DNA of 64,000 bases from Chthonobacter albigriseus (GTDB lineage Bacteria > Pseudomonadota > Alphaproteobacteria > Rhizobiales > Pleomorphomonadaceae). Below the pieces are notes generated by a model. It was not told where the DNA came from, did no database searches, and saw only the letters and a program-made list of their open reading frames with translations. Of this stretch, positions 25,334-34,336 are shown one piece after another. The position numbers and the translations under genes are program-made. The stretch covers positions 1,343,935-1,407,934 of the forward strand of contig NZ_JACDIT010000001.1 in NCBI RefSeq assembly GCF_013839445.1, in the 5' to 3' direction. Every line of letters starts with the position of its first letter. The first letter of the stretch is position 1.

Positions 25334-26854
25334 ATGGGCGAGAAGACGGGCATTCGGATGAGCGGATCGGCTGAGGTCAGCCGTGCGCGGGTCGGCAGGG
25401 TCGTGACGGCCCTGATCGCGGCCGTGTTCCTGTCCGGCTGCAGTGCGTCCATGTGGGGCAGCGCCGACGAGAACGTTACGGCGAACCAGCTGATGGCGAC
25501 GCCCGCGGTCGACTCCGCGGTGCCGAAGCCGGATCCGCGCGAAGTCGCAATCGCCGAGCGCGAGCATCCCAAGATCCTGGCGAGCTTCGGCGGCACCTAC
25601 GAGGATCCCGAGGCGGAGATCGCGATCGCCCGCGCCGTCGGCCGGCTCGTCGCCGCCTCCGACTCGCCCGGTCGCAGCTACCGCGTCACCATCCTGAACT
25701 CGCCCGCGATCAACGCCTTTGCGCTGCCAGGAGGCTACGTCTACGTCACCCGCGGCCTTCTCGCGCTGGCCAACGACACCTCGGAGGTCGCAGCGGTGAT
25801 CGCCCACGAGATGGCGCACGTCACCGCACGCCATGCCTTCGCTCGTGCCGAGCGCGCGGAAGCGGCCGCCGTCGCGACGCGCGTCGTCCAGGACATCGTC
25901 CAGGATCCGGCGGTGGCCCGCATGGCGCTCGCCTCCACGCAGATGTCCCTGGCGCGCTTCTCCCAGGTCCAGGAGTTGCAGGCCGACGCGGTCGGCATCG
26001 CAACCCTCGTCCGCGCCGGCTATGATCCTTTCGCAGCTGCGCGCTTCCTGACCTCCATGCAGCGCTATGCGAGCTACAAGACGGCTGCCCGCGATGACGC
26101 CGGCGCCGATTTCCTGTCCTCCCATCCGTCCACGCCCGAGCGCATCGTTCAGGCTTCGGCGGTGGCGGAGGCGGCCGGGCCGACCGAGGGCGTTCGCGAC
26201 AAGGAGGCCTATCTCGCCCGCGTCGACGGGCTGATGTTCGGCGATGATCCGGTGGAGGGCTACGTACGCGGCCGCGAGTTCCTGCACGCCAAGCTGGGCC
26301 TGGGCTTCACCGTGCCGGCCGGCTTCCAGCTGGAGAACACCGCGCGCGCAGTGCTCGCCACCGATCGTGGCGGTACCGCCATGCGCTTCGACGGGGCCGA
26401 GGTGAAGGCCGGCGGCGACCTGGTCGGCTATCTCACGTCGGGATGGATCAACGGCCTGGACCCCGCCAGCGTCCGTACGATCTCGCTGAACGGCCTGCCT
26501 GCCGCGGTGGCCTCCGCATCCGCCCGCGGCTACGCCTACCGGATCGCGGTGGTGCGGCTCGGGGAGCAGACTTTCCGGTTCCTGTTCGCCACCAAGGCCC
26601 CGACACCGGCCTTCGACCAGGCCTTCGTCGACACGGTGGGGTCGTTCCGCTCGCTGTCGGCCGACGAGAAGACCGGGCTGAAGCCCATGCGTATCCGCGT
26701 TGTGACCGTGCGCCCCGGCGAAACTGCCGAAGTGCTCGCCAGCCGCATGCCGCCGCTGGAACGGCCCGTGGATCTCTTCAGGGTTTTCAACGGGCTCGGT
26801 CCAGGCCAGCAGCCGGTGGTCGGATCCAAGGTCAAGATCGTCACGGACGGCTGA
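25334..26854 (+). CDS. M48 family metalloprotease lipoprotein
   Basis: A 506-residue periplasmic lipoprotein with peptidase M48 (BepA/Oma1-like) domain. The signal ends LSGC, giving an acylated Cys near residue 36. Zinc motif HEMAHVTARH is near 157, and the third ligand region ELQADAVGIATLVRAGYDP near 215 has the conserved Asp. DFLSSHPSTPERI near 256 is also typical. The C-terminus (about 450-506, TVRPGETAEVLASRM then GLGPGQQPVVGSKVKIV) looks like a LysM-type or related module. Related proteins guard outer-membrane protein assembly. Cotranscribed with the nuclease-like gene; convergent with rpoH. Confidence 0.92.
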   Translation: MGEKTGIRMSGSAEVSRARVGRVVTALIAAVFLSGCSASMWGSADENVTANQLMATPAVDSAVPKPDPREVAIAEREHPKILASFGGTYEDPEAEIAIARAVGRLVAASDSPGRSYRVTILNSPAINAFALPGGYVYVTRGLLALANDTSEVAAVIAHEMAHVTARHAFARAERAEAAAVATRVVQDIVQDPAVARMALASTQMSLARFSQVQELQADAVGIATLVRAGYDPFAAARFLTSMQRYASYKTAARDDAGADFLSSHPSTPERIVQASAVAEAAGPTEGVRDKEAYLARVDGLMFGDDPVEGYVRGREFLHAKLGLGFTVPAGFQLENTARAVLATDRGGTAMRFDGAEVKAGGDLVGYLTSGWINGLDPASVRTISLNGLPAAVASASARGYAYRIAVVRLGEQTFRFLFATKAPTPAFDQAFVDTVGSFRSLSADEKTGLKPMRIRVVTVRPGETAEVLASRMPPLERPVDLFRVFNGLGPGQQPVVGSKVKIVTDG

Positions 26855-26865
26855 CCCCGCCCCGG

Positions 26866-27735
26866 TCACACCGAGGCGGCCATCTCCGGATGCTCGCGGA
26901 TGAGCGCGATCTTGAGCTTCTCGAGCGCCCGGTTCTCGATCTGGCGGACCCGCTCCTTGGAGATGCCCAGGCGTTCGCCGATCGCTTCGAGAGTCGCGCC
27001 GTTCTCCTTGAGCCGGCGCTCCTTCAGGATCCGCATCTCGCGCTCGGACAGCACGCCCATCGCCTGGCGCAACCACTTCAGGCGCCGCTCGCTGTCGATG
27101 GACTCGCCGACCGCTTCGTCCGGCAGCGGCTGGCTGTCGACCAGAAAGTCCATCCGGTCGGATCCGCCGCCCGTCTCCGCCTCGCCGACCGGCACGTTGA
27201 GCGAGGTGTCCGGCCCGGCCAACCGCGCGGCCATCAGCGCGACATCGTTGCTGGAGACGCCGATCGCCAACGCGATCTCGCGGTGCATCTCCTCGTCGGA
27301 CCGCGTGGTCCCGCTTTGCGCCAGCTTGGCCCGCAGGCGACGCAGATTGAAGAACAGCGCCTTTTGCGCCGACGAGGTACCGCCCCGCACGATCGACCAG
27401 TTGCGAAGGATGTAGTCCTGGATCGACGCCCGGATCCACCACGTGGCGTAGGTGGAGAAGCGCACCTGCCGTTCCGGCTCGAACCGGGCGGCCGCCTCCA
27501 GCAGGCCCACGTGCCCTTCCTGGATCAGGTCCTGCATCGGCAGGCCGAAGTTGCGGAAACGCGCGGCGACCGCGATCACCAGCCGCATGTGGGCCTGGGT
27601 GAGCAGATGGAGCGCCTGCTGGTCGCGGTCTTGCCGCCAGCGCACCGCGAGATCGTGCTCCTCTTCCCGTTCCAGGTAGGGAGCTTTCATCGCGGCTCGT
27701 ACAAAAGAGCGGTTGGCAGTCGGTGTCCTCGACAT
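26866..27735 (-). CDS. rpoH: RNA polymerase heat-shock sigma factor RpoH
   Basis: A 289-residue sigma-32 family factor. Region 2 has DLIQEGHVGLLEAAARFEP, then RFSTYATWWIRASIQDYILRNWSIVR. The RpoH box is clear in QKALFFNLRR near residue 122, which separates it from housekeeping sigma. Region 4 helix-turn-helix is LGISKERVRQIENRALEKLK near 260. The ATG at 27735 has GGGAGC upstream; the longer frame to 27834 lacks support. Many Hyphomicrobiales carry two rpoH genes, and this could be the RpoH2 type. It is a candidate activator of the htpG promoter. Confidence 0.93.
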   Translation of the reverse strand: MSRTPTANRSFVRAAMKAPYLEREEEHDLAVRWRQDRDQQALHLLTQAHMRLVIAVAARFRNFGLPMQDLIQEGHVGLLEAAARFEPERQVRFSTYATWWIRASIQDYILRNWSIVRGGTSSAQKALFFNLRRLRAKLAQSGTTRSDEEMHREIALAIGVSSNDVALMAARLAGPDTSLNVPVGEAETGGGSDRMDFLVDSQPLPDEAVGESIDSERRLKWLRQAMGVLSEREMRILKERRLKENGATLEAIGERLGISKERVRQIENRALEKLKIALIREHPEMAASV

Positions 27736-27876
27736 CGGGCAGCTCCCTCGGGCCTCGTCCGTCTCCTTCTGGGGAGAATACGGGACGAGCCGGCGTCCGG
27801 ATTTGCTTTTCCGCGCCGGCACGGCCACCCGCACGCGATCGTGATCAGGGGAACGCCGGACGACAAGCTGTCGCCG

Positions 27877-28335
27877 CTACTCCAGACGCGTCGTCCCGCA
27901 AGGGTCCAACACGGGTCCCTTGTCCCAGGTTCCCGCCACGATCCCCTCCACCACCACGCGGTCGCCAGGCCTCAGCTCCCGCCGCTCGTACTCGAAGCAG
28001 ACGAGAACCGCGTCCGGCTGCTCGCATATATAGGTGAAGGCGAGCGGGCCCTGGTGCTCGACCTTGGCGACGGTGCCCTCCAGGCGGATGCCGGGACGCG
28101 ACGGCGGCCGGTCGCGCCAGGCGGCGACGAGATCCCTCAGGTCGGGGCAGGTGGCAGGCGTCAGCGGCGGCTCGGCGGAGTTCGTTTCGGCCGGCGCAGG
28201 CAGGGGATCGACCGGCGGCGCGACCGGTTCGCCGGCGACAAGCCCTGTCGACATGGCGAAGAGGACCGTCGCGATCGCGGCGGTCCTGAGAGAGGCGACA
28301 CCGGCCGCGTCGGACCGGCGAGAGGAATGTACCAT
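27877..28335 (-). CDS. Hypothetical exported protein
   Basis: A 152-residue protein with a signal peptide (about residues 14-34, ending VAG), a proline-rich linker (35-55), and a C-terminal 75-residue domain with beta-strand pattern, GIRLEGTVAKVEHQGPLAFTYICEQ through LRPGDRVVVEGIVAG. It resembles an OB fold of the tRNA-anti-like type, but I cannot name the family. Three cysteines in the domain could form a disulfide in the periplasm. Start uncertain (28335 or 28377). It lies between carD and rpoH, all on the minus strand, with the carD terminator upstream. Confidence 0.65.
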   Translation of the reverse strand: MVHSSRRSDAAGVASLRTAAIATVLFAMSTGLVAGEPVAPPVDPLPAPAETNSAEPPLTPATCPDLRDLVAAWRDRPPSRPGIRLEGTVAKVEHQGPLAFTYICEQPDAVLVCFEYERRELRPGDRVVVEGIVAGTWDKGPVLDPCGTTRLE

Positions 28336-28424
28336 CGAAGAACCGCGACCTGATCCGTGAAGCAGCCGAAACAGCATGACAGTCGATCATGGCGCGCCCC
28401 GGGCCGACTTGCGGCAGCCGGGCG

Positions 28425-28459
28425 AAGAAAAACCGCCCGGATGGAGGCATCCGGGCGGT
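28425..28459 (-). terminator. Terminator after carD
   Basis: On the minus strand a perfect 12-pair stem ACCGCCCGGATG / CATCCGGGCGGT with a four-base loop is followed by five T, 31 bp past the carD stop. A strong intrinsic terminator. Confidence 0.85.
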
Positions 28460-28490
28460 GTTCAGGTGCAACGGTCGAAGCGGAAGGCGA

Positions 28491-29084
28491 TCAGGCGGCT
28501 TCGGCTTCGTCTTCGTCGATCTCTTCGGCCTCCGCGCCTTCGGCGTCGCCGCGGGCGGCAACCCGGCGCGGGCTCTTGTTCAGGCTGTCCTCTATCTTGC
28601 GGATCGCCTCGGTCTCGGTGGTGCGGTTCACCGCCGAGATCTCGCGCGCCATCCGGTCCAGGGCGGCTTCATAGAGCTGCCGCTCCGAATAGGACTGCTC
28701 CGGCTGCGATGACGCGCGGTGCAGGTCGCGCACCACCTCGGAAATCGCGATCAGGTCGCCGGAATTGATCTTGGCTTCGTATTCCTGCGCGCGGCGGCTC
28801 CACATGGTGCGCTTCACGCGGGCACGACCCTTGATGATCTCGAGAGCCTTATCCACCGTCTCCGTCTCGGCGAGCTTGCGCATGCCGACGGTTTCCGCTT
28901 TCGCGGTCGGGACACGCAGCGTCATCTTGTCTTTTTCGAATACGATCACGAACAGGTCGAGCTTCAGCCCGGCGATCTCTTGCTCTTCGATCGCGACGAT
29001 CTGGCCCACGCCGTGGGCCGGATAGACGATGTGTTCGTTGGTCTTGAACCCATTGCGGACGGCGGATTTCTTCGTAGTGGCCAT
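28491..29084 (-). CDS. CarD family transcriptional regulator
   Basis: A 197-residue CdnL/CarD-type regulator, which binds the RNA polymerase beta subunit and stabilises open complexes, notably at rRNA promoters. The N-terminal Tudor-like RNAP-interaction domain has KTNEHIVYPAHGVGQIVAIEEQEI (residues 14-37). The helical domain includes WSRRAQEYEAKINSGDLIAISEVVRDL near 95. An acidic tail of about 30 residues follows, enriched in Glu and Ala. The start at 29084 is set by homology. Monocistronic, with a strong terminator. Confidence 0.93.
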   Translation of the reverse strand: MATTKKSAVRNGFKTNEHIVYPAHGVGQIVAIEEQEIAGLKLDLFVIVFEKDKMTLRVPTAKAETVGMRKLAETETVDKALEIIKGRARVKRTMWSRRAQEYEAKINSGDLIAISEVVRDLHRASSQPEQSYSERQLYEAALDRMAREISAVNRTTETEAIRKIEDSLNKSPRRVAARGDAEGAEAEEIDEDEAEAA

Positions 29085-29519
29085 TCGGTCCATCCACTCC
29101 CGGTGCCGGCACGGAGGCCATGCGGACGCCGCCTCGGCCGCACGGTCGGATGACCGATGCCGCACGGGCGGAGGGTACGCAGGGTCGCCGGGCCTTTCGG
29201 CCCGAGAATGCCGACACGCTCTCGCGTTGTTTCAGCCGATCTGGGTGATGACCCGATGCTGCGGACTTGAGCCGGAGGGGATCCGGTACAGATGGCGAAA
29301 GGAGCAGGAGGGCTCGCTACCGGCCATAAAAAAGCCCCCAGAGGGGACTTCCGCGCGATCGGGACGATATGTCGACTGTCGAGGATTTGTATAGCACACC
29401 TCGGCGAAAGATCAAAGCCCCGATCGGCCGCCGCACCCCCGTGAGGTGCGTCGTCCGTCATGGCAGCTCTGCAATTTTCGCATCCCGGCGACAGCCCGTC
29501 GAACCGTCGGGCCTGCGGT
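29085..29519. other. 435-bp carD leader and fdxA tail region
   Basis: Noncoding. From the right it holds the fdxA 3' region with a terminator at 29328-29350, then the carD upstream region. A small hairpin CGGGCC-TTTC-GGCCCG is at 29189-29204, about 105 bp before the carD start. I see no clear promoter boxes and no RNA family. Confidence 0.5.
29328..29350 (-). terminator. Terminator downstream of fdxA
   Basis: On the minus strand AAGTCCCC-TCT-GGGGGCTT forms an eight-pair stem (one U-G) followed by a T run. It lies 170 bp beyond the fdxA stop. Confidence 0.65.
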
Positions 29520-29858
29520 TCAGTCCCCCTGCCCGGGCTCGGGCGAGAAGAACTTGTCCAGCTTGTTCGCCACCCCGTCCATCTCCTTGGCGTCCGACGG
29601 CGCATCGCGCTTGGCGGTGATGTTCGGCCACTTGTCCGCATACTCGGCGTTGAGCTTCAGCCAGCTGTCGAGCCCCGGCTCGGTATCCGGCTTGATGGCT
29701 TCGGCAGGACACTCCGGTTCGCACACGCCGCAGTCGATGCACTCGTCCGGGTGGATGACGAGCATGTTCTCGCCCTCGTAGAAGCAGTCCACCGGACAGA
29801 CTTCCACGCAGTCCATGTACTTGCAGCGAATGCAGTTGTCGGTGACGACATAGGTCAT
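29520..29858 (-). CDS. fdxA: Seven-iron ferredoxin FdxA
   Basis: A 112-residue ferredoxin of the Azotobacter FdI type, carrying one 3Fe-4S and one 4Fe-4S cluster for low-potential electron transfer. Cysteines 9, 17, 21 and 50 and the run C40-x2-C43-x2-C46-x3-C50-P follow the seven-iron pattern. The C-terminal extension (about residues 60-112) with [11 protein letters not shown] is typical of alphaproteobacterial FdxA. The start at 29858 matches homology. It follows the S4 protein gene on the same strand after about 170 bp. Confidence 0.95.
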   Translation of the reverse strand: MTYVVTDNCIRCKYMDCVEVCPVDCFYEGENMLVIHPDECIDCGVCEPECPAEAIKPDTEPGLDSWLKLNAEYADKWPNITAKRDAPSDAKEMDGVANKLDKFFSPEPGQGD

Positions 29859-30027
29859 GGCGGTGCTCCGGACCGAACGCCGGCTGGTCTCCGTTTGGTT
29901 CTCGAGCGCTGCGTAGCGGAGTTCGCCGGCCCGTGCAAGAGGGGGAACAACGCGACCGTCGGCGGGCGAGCGTCGTTCTGGCCCCGAGGGAGCGCAACGA
30001 CGACAGCGCTCGTGCGCTGCTACGGCG

Positions 30028-30459
30028 TCAGTCCTCCCCCGCGCCGCCGATACGGTCGAACCGGCGGCGGTCGCGCTTGCTAGGGCGGCCCTCACCCCGA
30101 TGGACCGTGGGTCGCCCGGATGGAGGGGCCGGCGCCTCCTCGACGGGCGGGGCACTGCCCGCCGGCTCCTCCCCCGCATCCGGGGGCATCTCCCGCGGCG
30201 CACGATCGATGTAGAGCTTCACGGCATCGGGGTAGGAGCCCCGCCGTTCCGCAAAGTCGACGATCTCCAGCACGAGTACACGGCTGCCGACGCCAATGGT
30301 CAGCACGTCGCCGCGGCGGACAGGGTGGTGCGCGGTGTCGACCTTGCGGCCGTTGACGCGCACCTTGCCGCCTTCGGCCAGAGCCTGGGCCAGCGGCCGC
30401 GTCTTCACCACGCGGGCGAACCACAGCCACTTGTCGATGCGCTGGCGGTCTTCGGCCAC
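30028..30459 (-). CDS. S4-domain RNA-binding protein, Hsp15-like
   Basis: A 143-residue protein with an S4 RNA-binding domain at residues 7-70 ([34 protein letters not shown]). It is similar to HslR/Hsp15, which binds 50S subunits carrying stalled nascent chains. The C-terminal 60 residues are proline-rich, then strongly basic and likely disordered. The start is a GTG 10 bp after the helicase stop, so the two are almost surely cotranscribed. That linkage suggests shared work on RNA or ribosomes. Confidence 0.9.
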   Translation of the reverse strand: MAEDRQRIDKWLWFARVVKTRPLAQALAEGGKVRVNGRKVDTAHHPVRRGDVLTIGVGSRVLVLEIVDFAERRGSYPDAVKLYIDRAPREMPPDAGEEPAGSAPPVEEAPAPPSGRPTVHRGEGRPSKRDRRRFDRIGGAGED

Positions 30460-30469
30460 GCGGATCCCG

Positions 30470-33400
30470 TCACTTCTTCTTGTTCTGCTCCATGTTCGCC
30501 TTCAGGGCGAGCAAGGCGGCGAACGGCGAATCGGGATCGACCGGCTTCTCCGGCCGGCGCGGACGTTCGTCGCGCTGGGGACGGCGATCGTCGCGGCGCT
30601 CCGGGCGCGGCCCCCGGTCGTCGCGGCGTGGGCCGCCGTGACCTTGACCCTGGCGTTCGCCGCCCGGCCGGTCACCGCGCGGACCACCGCCCTGGCGGCC
30701 TTCGCCCTGCGGGCGCGGCGCGCCCTGGCCCTGGCCCGATCGGTTGTCCCGCTGGCCTCGCTGGTCGGATCGGCCATGCTCGGGGCGCCGACCACGGTCG
30801 AACCGTCCCGGACGCCAGACGTCGATCTCGCGCTCCTCGGTCGCAACCTCGGCACTCGCCGGAGCGGCAACCGCGGCTTCGCCTTCGGCGACGGGCTCCG
30901 GTTCGGCCGGAGATTCGGCGCTGTCCGCGTCCACGACCTCCACTTCGGCGGGCGGCTCGGTGACCTCCACTTCGGCGGGGGAGTCCGACGGGATCTCCAC
31001 CGGAGCCTCCGGGGCATCGGCGACGACAGGCTCCCCAGCGGCCTCGACCGCAGCGGCGACCGGCGCCTCCACGTCGGTGCTCGGTGCATCGGCGGTCGGT
31101 GCCTCGGCTTCGGCAACGACAGTATCCACTTCCGGCGCCGCAAGGGCGGCGTCGGCGGGCGCCGCAGCAGCCGGCTTGAGCGGAACCCGGATCTTCCGCT
31201 TCTCCACGCGATAGCCGAGCGCCTTCAGGATCGAGGCGAAGTCCTCGCCGGAGCAGCCGAGCAGCGACGTCATCGACACGGTGACGGTGAAGCCACCGCC
31301 CTGCGGGATCGCGCCGTCCGGATGCTGCGCCCCGTCGCCGGTCGGCTTCCAGGCGATCAGCGGGCGGATGATGTCGGCGAGCCGCTCCAGGATGTCCAGG
31401 CGGACCGCCCGCTCGCCGGCGACGCGGAAGCCGACGAGACGATAGAGCGTCTTGTCGAAGGCCGGATCGACCTTGATCGAGGTGCGGCCGGAGGAGGAGA
31501 GCTGCGGCAGTTCGACGAGGCCGGGCATGTCGAGAGTGCCATGCTTCAGCGCCCACAGCAGAGCTACGAGGCTGGCCGGCGCCGGCTTCAGGAGCGCCGG
31601 CACGTAGATGTGGTAGGCGCCGAAGCGGACGCCATACTTGCGCATCACAGCCCTCTGCGCCTGGTCGAGCGCCTTGACGTCCTCGGCAACCTCCGCCCGC
31701 TCAAGCGTCCCCAGCGCCTCGACCAGCCGGAAGGCCACCCCGCGGGCGATGCCCTCCAGGTCGGCGGCGGTCTTCAGGTCGAGCAGCGGCTTCAAAAGGG
31801 TGGCGATATGCGCGCCGATCCACAGATCCAGCCGGCCCTGGACCTTGTCGCGGGCAGCGCCGGTCAGCTGTTCGTCGGCCAGCAGCATCACGCGGGGCGT
31901 CAGCGGATCGTCGCCGGCGACGAGCTTGGCCACCGGCTGCCCCAGCCAGCGCATCGCGCCGTCGGAGGACAGCACGATCTCCTCGTTGCCGGCCTTGGTG
32001 ATCCGTTCGGCGCGTTTGTCGAACTCGCCGGCCAGCGACTTGGCGGCGGCGGTCCGCACGGCTTTTCCGTCCGGGCCTTCGGCACTGGCCGACTGGTCTG
32101 GCACGAAGCGGAAGCCGTGGAGCTCGCCGACGTGCTGCCCCTCGACGAGCACGGCGCCGGTCTCTGTGATTTCGGCTTCGAGCATGGCGTTCTCTCTCAG
32201 GCGTTTCATCAGGACGGAAGTACGACGGTCGACGAAGCGCTGCGTCAACCGTTCATGAAGAGCATCGGACAAACGGTCCTCTATATCGCGCGCGCGCTCC
32301 TGCCAATGGACAGGATCGAAAAGCCAGTTCGGACGGTTGGCGACATAGGTCCAGGTTCGGATGTCCGCGAGACGGTTGGAGAGGGCGTCGATGTCCCCGT
32401 CCGTACCGTCGCAGTTGGCGACCTGTCTTGCAAACCAATCGTCCGGAATGACCCCGCGGGCGGTCAGGAACCGGTACAGCGAGACAACGAGATCGCCATG
32501 GTGGGACGGCGAGATCTTGCGGAAGTCCGGAACCATGCAAGTGTCCCAGAGCAGCGACACCCGCTCGTGACGATCCGCCGCGTCCTGCACGGCCGGATCG
32601 CGGAGCGCGTATTCGAGCGCCCGCACGTCGTCCGATGGCAGCGCGCGGGACAGCCCGTCGAGCCCGGGCGGACGCTCCAGCGAACGGCGGAGCGTGTCGA
32701 CCGACGAGAAGTCGAGCGCGGTGTTGCGCCACTGGAACGTCAGCACCGGATCGAAGTCGTGGCTCTCGATCGCCTGCACCACGTCCTCGTCGAACGGCTG
32801 CACCTGGCCGGTCACGCCGAAGGTGCCGTCGTTGAGATGGCGGCCCGCGCGGCCGGCGATCTGTCCGAGTTCGGACGGGTTGAGGTTGCGGTACTGGAAG
32901 CCGTCGAACTTGCGCGCCTGGGCGAAGGCCACGTGGTCGACGTCGAGGTTGAGCCCCATGCCGATCGCATCGGTCGCGACCAGGAACTCCACGTCGCCGT
33001 TCTGGAAAAGCGCCACTTGCGCGTTCCGCGTCCGCGGGCTGAGGGCGCCCATCACCACCGCGGCGCCGCCGCGCTGGCGGCGGATCAGCTCGGCGATCGC
33101 GTAGACCTCGTCGGCGGAAAAGGCGACGACAGCCGAGCGGCGGGGCAGCCGGGTGATCTTTTTGGAGCCGGTGTAGACGAGCTGGCTGAGCCGCGGCCGG
33201 CTGGTGACGCTGACGCCCGGCAGGAGTTTCTCGATCAGCGGCCGCGCGGTGGCCGATCCGAGCAGCAGCGTCTCGGCGCGGCCGCGCACGTTGAGGATGC
33301 GGTCGGTGAACACATGGCCGCGTTCTAGATCCCCGGCGAGCTGCACCTCGTCGATGGCGACGAAGGAGACGATCAGGTCGCGCGGCATCGCCTCGACGGT

Positions 33401-33718
33401 GGAGACCCAGTAGCGCGCGCCGGGCGGGACGATCTTCTCTTCGCCGGTGACCAGCGCGACCTGGTTGACCCCGGCCCGGGCGCAGATGCGGGTGTAGACC
33501 TCGCGGGCCAGCAGACGCAGAGGCAGGCCGATCGCACCGCTGTCGTGGCCGAGCAACCGCTCGATCGCCAGGTGCGTCTTGCCGGTGTTCGTTGGCCCGA
33601 GGACCGCCGTCACGTTGCGAGAGCGGACCGACACCGGCGGCAGGAAGGAAGCTTCATTCATCAAGTTCGGCCGGCGCTTGGGAAACGTCGTCTCGAGATC
33701 GCGTAGGGCATCCGGCAT
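30470..33718 (-). CDS. SUV3-like DExH RNA helicase with disordered RG-rich tail
   Basis: A 1,082-residue superfamily 2 helicase resembling mitochondrial SUV3. Motif I is GPTNTGKTH near residue 41, II is DEVQ near 124, III is GSATARP near 153, V is ATDAIGMGLNLDVDH near 248 and VI is GQIAGRAGRH near 285. About 500 residues of accessory domains follow. From residue 870 the tail is first acidic and Ala/Pro/Glu-rich, then Arg/Gly/Gln-rich with RG and GG repeats, ending FAALLALKANMEQNKKK. An ATG at 33661 is an alternative start nearer to the motifs. In mitochondria SUV3 pairs with a ribonuclease for RNA decay; that role here is inferred. Probable operon with the S4 protein. Confidence 0.9.
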   Translation of the reverse strand: MPDALRDLETTFPKRRPNLMNEASFLPPVSVRSRNVTAVLGPTNTGKTHLAIERLLGHDSGAIGLPLRLLAREVYTRICARAGVNQVALVTGEEKIVPPGARYWVSTVEAMPRDLIVSFVAIDEVQLAGDLERGHVFTDRILNVRGRAETLLLGSATARPLIEKLLPGVSVTSRPRLSQLVYTGSKKITRLPRRSAVVAFSADEVYAIAELIRRQRGGAAVVMGALSPRTRNAQVALFQNGDVEFLVATDAIGMGLNLDVDHVAFAQARKFDGFQYRNLNPSELGQIAGRAGRHLNDGTFGVTGQVQPFDEDVVQAIESHDFDPVLTFQWRNTALDFSSVDTLRRSLERPPGLDGLSRALPSDDVRALEYALRDPAVQDAADRHERVSLLWDTCMVPDFRKISPSHHGDLVVSLYRFLTARGVIPDDWFARQVANCDGTDGDIDALSNRLADIRTWTYVANRPNWLFDPVHWQERARDIEDRLSDALHERLTQRFVDRRTSVLMKRLRENAMLEAEITETGAVLVEGQHVGELHGFRFVPDQSASAEGPDGKAVRTAAAKSLAGEFDKRAERITKAGNEEIVLSSDGAMRWLGQPVAKLVAGDDPLTPRVMLLADEQLTGAARDKVQGRLDLWIGAHIATLLKPLLDLKTAADLEGIARGVAFRLVEALGTLERAEVAEDVKALDQAQRAVMRKYGVRFGAYHIYVPALLKPAPASLVALLWALKHGTLDMPGLVELPQLSSSGRTSIKVDPAFDKTLYRLVGFRVAGERAVRLDILERLADIIRPLIAWKPTGDGAQHPDGAIPQGGGFTVTVSMTSLLGCSGEDFASILKALGYRVEKRKIRVPLKPAAAAPADAALAAPEVDTVVAEAEAPTADAPSTDVEAPVAAAVEAAGEPVVADAPEAPVEIPSDSPAEVEVTEPPAEVEVVDADSAESPAEPEPVAEGEAAVAAPASAEVATEEREIDVWRPGRFDRGRRPEHGRSDQRGQRDNRSGQGQGAPRPQGEGRQGGGPRGDRPGGERQGQGHGGPRRDDRGPRPERRDDRRPQRDERPRRPEKPVDPDSPFAALLALKANMEQNKKK

Positions 33719-34278
33719 CGCAACGGGTGCGCTTCCATCCGCGCCCCGTCTCTAGCACGCCCGGCAGGCCCGCGCTCCCCTTTTCTGCCGCCGCAACGGC
33801 CGCTGCCGCGCGGCAGACCGGCACATAGGAATCAAACGGGAACGAAACAAGGTCGAATCGGTGATGACAAGAGATTCTGGATTCGTTCTCACAAAATATG
33901 GTGCCGTTCGGAGTCTCGAGCGCTCGATCTTGAATCTCTAGACTCGGAGCCCGGAGTCATCGACTCCACACCCGAATCGCTGTCAAGCGTTATTCTGAGG
34001 CGCGACTCGGTTGCGCGTAAAGGTTAACGCACCATGACTTGCCCGGGCCAAGTAGAAGCGGGTGGCGTTAACGAATTCGACGAAGCGGGAACGAAGAACG
34101 GACGAATCGCTGATGGGGCGATGTTCTGATTTTGATCACGGCCACATGTGGTAGGCGACGCGGGGCACCCACCAGCTCTGGGCCGGTGAATCGATCATGC
34201 AGGGATCGGGATGAGGATCGCGTTAAGCCCTTCGTCCCGAATTGGGTCGGGACGATCGCGGGGATGGGGGCCGAACGG
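33719..34278. other. 560-bp noncoding region crowded with GANTC sites
   Basis: No gene is supported. Thirteen GANTC sites lie between 33829 and 34192, eleven of them in the first 180 bp. GC is clearly lower than the neighbours. GTTAACG occurs twice, at 34023 and 34067, 44 bp apart, and GAAGCGGG twice, at 34055 and 34082. GGAGTC-ATC-GACTCC at 33953-33967 is a small dyad. GANTC is the CcrM methylation site of Alphaproteobacteria. It forms the long upstream region of the helicase gene. I find no convincing DnaA box. Confidence 0.7.
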
Positions 34279-34317
34279 CAAAAGGCCGCCCGGAGCCTGA
34301 AGCTCCGGACGGCCTTT
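34279..34317 (-). terminator. Terminator after DUF3108 gene
   Basis: On the minus strand a 16-pair stem with one mismatch (AAAGGCCGTCCGGAGC against GCTCCGGGCGGCCTTT) closes a five-base loop and ends in TTTT, 20 bp past the stop. Confidence 0.85.
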
Positions 34318-34336
34318 CAGGGGACGCGGTTGGCGA

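Noticed and set aside
25115-27442. 775-residue minus-strand ORF
   Set aside because: It is antisense to the M48 gene and runs into rpoH in another frame, with no recognisable domain.
30296-33328. 1,010-residue plus-strand ORF
   Set aside because: It is antisense to the helicase, which has all expected motifs. A shadow frame.
33719-34280. The GANTC-rich gap as the chromosome replication origin
   Set aside because: I see no good DnaA boxes (TTATCCACA-type), and the neighbours (helicase, rpmB) are not the usual origin genes such as hemE, dnaA or parAB. It is kept only as one option in the findings.
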